Below, piece by piece: positions 5,380 to 7,581 of a stretch of DNA of 7,581 nt (position 1 is the stretch's first letter; every line of letters starts with the position of its first letter). Under the pieces are notes generated by a model, which saw nothing but the letters and a program-made list of their open reading frames with translations, was not told the origin of the DNA and searched no databases. Origin of the DNA: Acidimicrobiaceae bacterium. Lineage in GTDB: Bacteria > Actinomycetota > Acidimicrobiia > Acidimicrobiales > Palsa-688. The DNA is taken from assembly GCA_009785715.1 (NCBI GenBank), contig WQVT01000101.1:1-7581 (forward strand), given 5' to 3'. Position numbers and translations under genes: made by a program.

Positions 5380-5835
5380 ATGACAGCAAGAATGAGCAAC
5401 CCAGCCAGCGTGATCCCCGAGTCGATGAAGGGGATCCAGTCCATCATCCAGGCGGCATACAGCGCCGGGGTGCCCCGCTCCACCATGGAGCTGGCCCATC
5501 TGCGGGCCAGCCAGATCAACGGTTGCAGCCCCTGCGTCTACAGCGGGGCCGTCGGCGCCAAGAAGGCCGGGGAAAGCGACGAGCGGATCTTCGCCGTCGC
5601 TGCCTGGCGGGAAACCGACTTCTTCGACGAAGGGGAGCGGGCGGCGATGGCTCTGGCCGAGTCCATGACCCGCCTCGCCGATCGCGCCGACCCGGTCCCC
5701 GACGACGTGTGGGACGAGGCGGCCCGCCACTTCGACGAGAAGCAACTCGCAGGCCTGGTGCTGTGGATCGCAACCACGAACCTGTTCAACCGGCTCAACG
5801 CCACCACGAAGCAGCCCGCCGGCGCAGCCTGGTGA
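5380..5835 (+). CDS. Carboxymuconolactone decarboxylase/AhpD-like protein
   Basis: A 151-aa CMD-family protein, a usual length for the ECF41-linked type. The core MELAHLRASQINGCSPCVYS (36-55) carries the Glu of the ELA motif (Glu37) and a CxxC pair (Cys49, Cys52), as in AhpD-like peroxidatic or disulfide-reductase proteins. The conserved block ESDERIFAVAAWRETDFF (65-82) follows, then a helix with AALAL-like character (89-93) and a C-terminal NRLNATTKQ (137-145). The position four residues after Cys52, often His in AhpD, is Gly56. I chose ATG 5380 because the ECF-type promoter ends at 5370; an upstream in-frame GTG at 5296 would place that promoter inside the gene. A second Met at 5392 is possible. 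It is probably a sigma-dependent target, perhaps in thiol or peroxide chemistry; the real substrate is unknown. It ends convergent with the lyase gene, 24 bp away. Confidence 0.93.
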   Translation: MTARMSNPASVIPESMKGIQSIIQAAYSAGVPRSTMELAHLRASQINGCSPCVYSGAVGAKKAGESDERIFAVAAWRETDFFDEGERAAMALAESMTRLADRADPVPDDVWDEAARHFDEKQLAGLVLWIATTNLFNRLNATTKQPAGAAW

Positions 5836-5859
5836 TCGACCGCCCCAGCCGTGGTCCTA

Positions 5860-7494
5860 CTAGGTCGAGTAGTCGGCGAAGCGAGCGGTCTGGGCCCGGG
5901 CGGCCGGGTCCGTGATGACGTTGACCACCGCGGGCCGTCCTTCCTCGGTGGCCTTGATCGCCCGCTCCAGGGCGGGTCGCACCTGGTCGGGCTCCTCGAC
6001 GTGCTCGCCGTAGGCGCCCAGCGCCTCGGCCATCAGGTCGTAGCGGGTGAAGCCCAGGTCCCGGCCGGCCTTTGGGCGGTCGAGGGCCGTCCAGCCGCCG
6101 TTGTTGGAAATCACACACAGCACGGGGAGGTTGTGGCGCACGGCGGTGTCCACCTCCATCGCGTTCAGCCCGAAGGAGCCGTCGCCGTGAACGACGATGA
6201 CCTGGGTGTCGGGCTTGGCCGCCTTGGCGCCGAGGCCGAAGGGCAACCCGACCCCCATCGTCCCCATCGGGCCGGAGTTGAGGCTGTGGCCGCTGGCGTA
6301 GATGGGGATGGCCTGGCGGCCGAAGTTGAGGATCTCCTGACCGTCGACGCTGAGCACTGCGTTGCGGTCCATCACGTCCCGCACCTCCTTGCAGAGCCGC
6401 AAGGGATGGATCGGCACCTGCGAGGTGGACAGGCGTCGCTCCGCCTCGGACCGCTTCTGGTTGTTGACTTCGGTCAGCCGGGCCGCCCAGTCCGCGTAGC
6501 GGTCGGGCCGCAGGCGACCGCCGTCGGCCTCCATCAGCTGAGCGAGGACGGTCCTGGCGTCGCCGACCAGCCCGGCGTCGACCGGTCGGGTCTTGCCGAT
6601 CTCGGTCTCCTCGATGTCGAGCTGGATGAGCCGGGTGTCGGACCGGAAGCGGGGCGGGCGGGCGTAGTCGATGACGTAGTTGAGCCGGGTCCCCACCACC
6701 ATCACGCAGTCGGCTTCTGAGAACGCCGTCGAGCGAGCGTTGAGGAGACTCAGGGGGTGGTCCTCGGGGATCACGCCCCGCCCCTGAGGGGTGGTGTAGA
6801 AGGGGATGCCCGCCCGCTCGACGAACGAGCGGAGCTCGGCGTCGGCCCCCGACCACAGGATGCCCGATCCCGACACCACAATGGGCCGCTCGGCTTCGTC
6901 CAGGACCCGGAGGGCCCGGTCGACATCGTCGGGGTGGGCGCCGGTCCGTAGCCGATGGGAGCGGGGCTCGACGAAGCGCACCTCTTCCTCAGGGACGTCC
7001 CGGTAGAGCACGTCGCCGGGCATGTCCAGGTACACGGGCCCGGGCCGTCCGGCGTACGCGTGGTGAAAGGCCGTATCGACCAGCTCGGGGATCCGGCGAG
7101 GGTCGTAGACCCGCTCGGCCCAGAGGGTGATCGGCTTGAACAACGAGACCTGGTCCAGCTCCTGGAAGGCGCCCAACCCGTACTGGCTGACCGGGCTGGA
7201 GCCACCGATGGCGACGAGCGGGGCTCCGTCGACGTAGGCGTTCGCGACTCCGGTGACCAGGTTGGTGGCTCCGGGGCCCGAGGCGGCCATGCAGGCCACC
7301 GGCCCTCCCCCGACCCGGCTGTACGCGTTTGCCATCATCACCGCGGCCTGCTCGTGGCGCACGTCGGTCATGCGGATGCCCTCATCCACGCAGGCGTTCT
7401 CGCAGTCGATCATGGGCCCACCCATGATGAAGAACACGTCTTTGACGCCCTGGTCCCGTAGGGCACGGGCCAGGATCACGTTGCCGGTCGTCAT
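5860..7494 (-). CDS. TPP-dependent 2-hydroxyacyl-CoA lyase/oxalyl-CoA decarboxylase-like enzyme
   Basis: A 544-aa three-domain thiamine-pyrophosphate enzyme, a typical length. The N-terminal pyrimidine-binding domain has the catalytic Glu in RHEQAA (Glu48), SGPGATN (72-78) and GRPGPVYLDMP (149-159). The middle domain has QGRGVIPEDHPL (237-248) and the HACL-like segment GTRLNYVIDYARPPRF (268-283). The C-terminal domain binds TPP/Mg through GDGS (437-440) and NN (464-465). Most likely it cleaves a 2-hydroxyacyl-CoA to an aldehyde or ketone plus formyl-CoA, or decarboxylates an oxalyl-CoA-like substrate, in the cytoplasm. GAFQE (108-112) matches 2-hydroxyacyl-CoA lyase, while the following LDQ (113-115) matches oxalyl-CoA decarboxylase; the Tyr-Glu pair of the decarboxylase is Phe110-Gln111 here. 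Acetolactate synthase is less likely. ATG 7494 has SD GAGGGGG and overlaps the upstream CoA-transferase stop by 1 nt. Confidence 0.88.
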   Translation of the reverse strand: MTTGNVILARALRDQGVKDVFFIMGGPMIDCENACVDEGIRMTDVRHEQAAVMMANAYSRVGGGPVACMAASGPGATNLVTGVANAYVDGAPLVAIGGSSPVSQYGLGAFQELDQVSLFKPITLWAERVYDPRRIPELVDTAFHHAYAGRPGPVYLDMPGDVLYRDVPEEEVRFVEPRSHRLRTGAHPDDVDRALRVLDEAERPIVVSGSGILWSGADAELRSFVERAGIPFYTTPQGRGVIPEDHPLSLLNARSTAFSEADCVMVVGTRLNYVIDYARPPRFRSDTRLIQLDIEETEIGKTRPVDAGLVGDARTVLAQLMEADGGRLRPDRYADWAARLTEVNNQKRSEAERRLSTSQVPIHPLRLCKEVRDVMDRNAVLSVDGQEILNFGRQAIPIYASGHSLNSGPMGTMGVGLPFGLGAKAAKPDTQVIVVHGDGSFGLNAMEVDTAVRHNLPVLCVISNNGGWTALDRPKAGRDLGFTRYDLMAEALGAYGEHVEEPDQVRPALERAIKATEEGRPAVVNVITDPAARAQTARFADYST

Positions 7495-7509
7495 CAGATG
7501 ACCCCCTCG
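7492..7509 (-). promoter_or_regulatory. Translational coupling site (SD plus TGATG) for the TPP enzyme
   Basis: On the minus strand GAGGGGG (about 7509-7503) lies 8 nt before the ATG at 7494-7492, inside the coding end of the CoA-transferase. Its stop TGA shares one base with that ATG. This is a standard arrangement for reinitiation and equimolar expression of two enzymes. Confidence 0.7.
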
Positions 7510-7581
7510 TGCTCGAGCTTCTTGATCTCGTCGGGCTCCATCCCGAGCAGCCCGCCGTACACCTCGTGGTTGTGCTGGCCG
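7494..7581 (-). CDS. CaiB/BaiF class III CoA-transferase, C-terminal end (partial)
   Basis: Only the last 28 codons and the TGA (7496-7494) are inside the window. The peptide contains GQHNHEVYGGLLGM, then DEIKKLEHEGVI, the characteristic C-terminus of CaiB/BaiF (formyl-CoA transferase-type) proteins, in which a conserved GxHNxEVY-like segment precedes a short helix and ends near EGVI. These enzymes move CoA between carboxylic acids. The stop overlaps the start of the TPP enzyme as TGATG on the minus strand, so the two are translationally coupled and probably act in sequence. Family assignment rests on this short tail. Confidence 0.75.
   Translation of the reverse strand, partial: GQHNHEVYGGLLGMEPDEIKKLEHEGVI

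Noticed and set aside
5836..5859. Terminator between the convergent CMD and TPP enzyme genes
   Set aside because: Only a small CCTA/TAGG inverted repeat; no stable stem or T-run.
5851..6720. Long plus-strand open frame opposite the TPP enzyme
   Set aside because: Shadow of a gene with complete TPP-enzyme motifs.

Overview
The window is high-GC, gene-dense DNA. Short intergenic gaps, GTG starts, gene overlaps, a SnoaL-extended ECF sigma factor and an Arg/Ala-rich secretion signal all suggest a chromosomal segment of an actinobacterium, perhaps a poorly cultured soil or aquatic lineage such as Acidimicrobiia. That placement is inference. No rRNA, tRNA, CRISPR array, insertion sequence or phage gene was found.

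Layout. (1) Positions 1-2435, plus strand: a compact three-gene run. It holds the 3' part of a conserved protein of unknown function, recalled as resembling proteins found with UGSC-motif (seleno)proteins; a YhbS-type GNAT acetyltransferase overlapping it by 10 bp; and, 9 bp later, a natural fusion of glutaredoxin to a low-molecular-weight thioredoxin-reductase-like flavoprotein. (2) Positions 2436-3020: about 585 bp without a convincing gene but with several strong inverted repeats, which may be terminators, operators or a structured RNA. (3) Positions 3021-4364, plus: an orphan secreted type 1 (LivK-like) solute-binding protein with three closely spaced Cys pairs and no lipobox. (4) Positions 4386-5835: a divergent regulatory module with an ECF sigma factor carrying a C-terminal SnoaL-like domain (minus) and a carboxymuconolactone decarboxylase/AhpD-like protein (plus). 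(5) Positions 5860-7581, minus: a TPP-dependent 2-hydroxyacyl-CoA lyase/oxalyl-CoA decarboxylase-like enzyme, translationally coupled (TGATG) to the end of a CaiB/BaiF class III CoA-transferase.

How the parts work together. In the sigma module, the gap between the two genes holds TGTCACA-N16-CGTC facing the target gene, which is the known ECF41-type promoter. It also holds a near copy, CGTCACA-N16-CGTC, facing the sigma gene. The two share 19 of 28 positions and end in the same GGCGCGTCA. Both lie so close to start codons that leaderless transcripts are predicted. The sigma factor appears to lack the usual ECF41 linker and DGGGK motifs. I consider this the best candidate for something not fully described: a self-contained and possibly autoregulated sigma/CMD circuit. 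The CoA-transferase and lyase probably activate a carboxylic acid as its CoA ester and then cleave it, releasing formyl-CoA; the active-site motif looks part HACL and part oxalyl-CoA decarboxylase. In the first run, a thiol-reductase fusion sits beside a protein linked to redox (seleno)proteins, suggesting a shared thiol-redox role.
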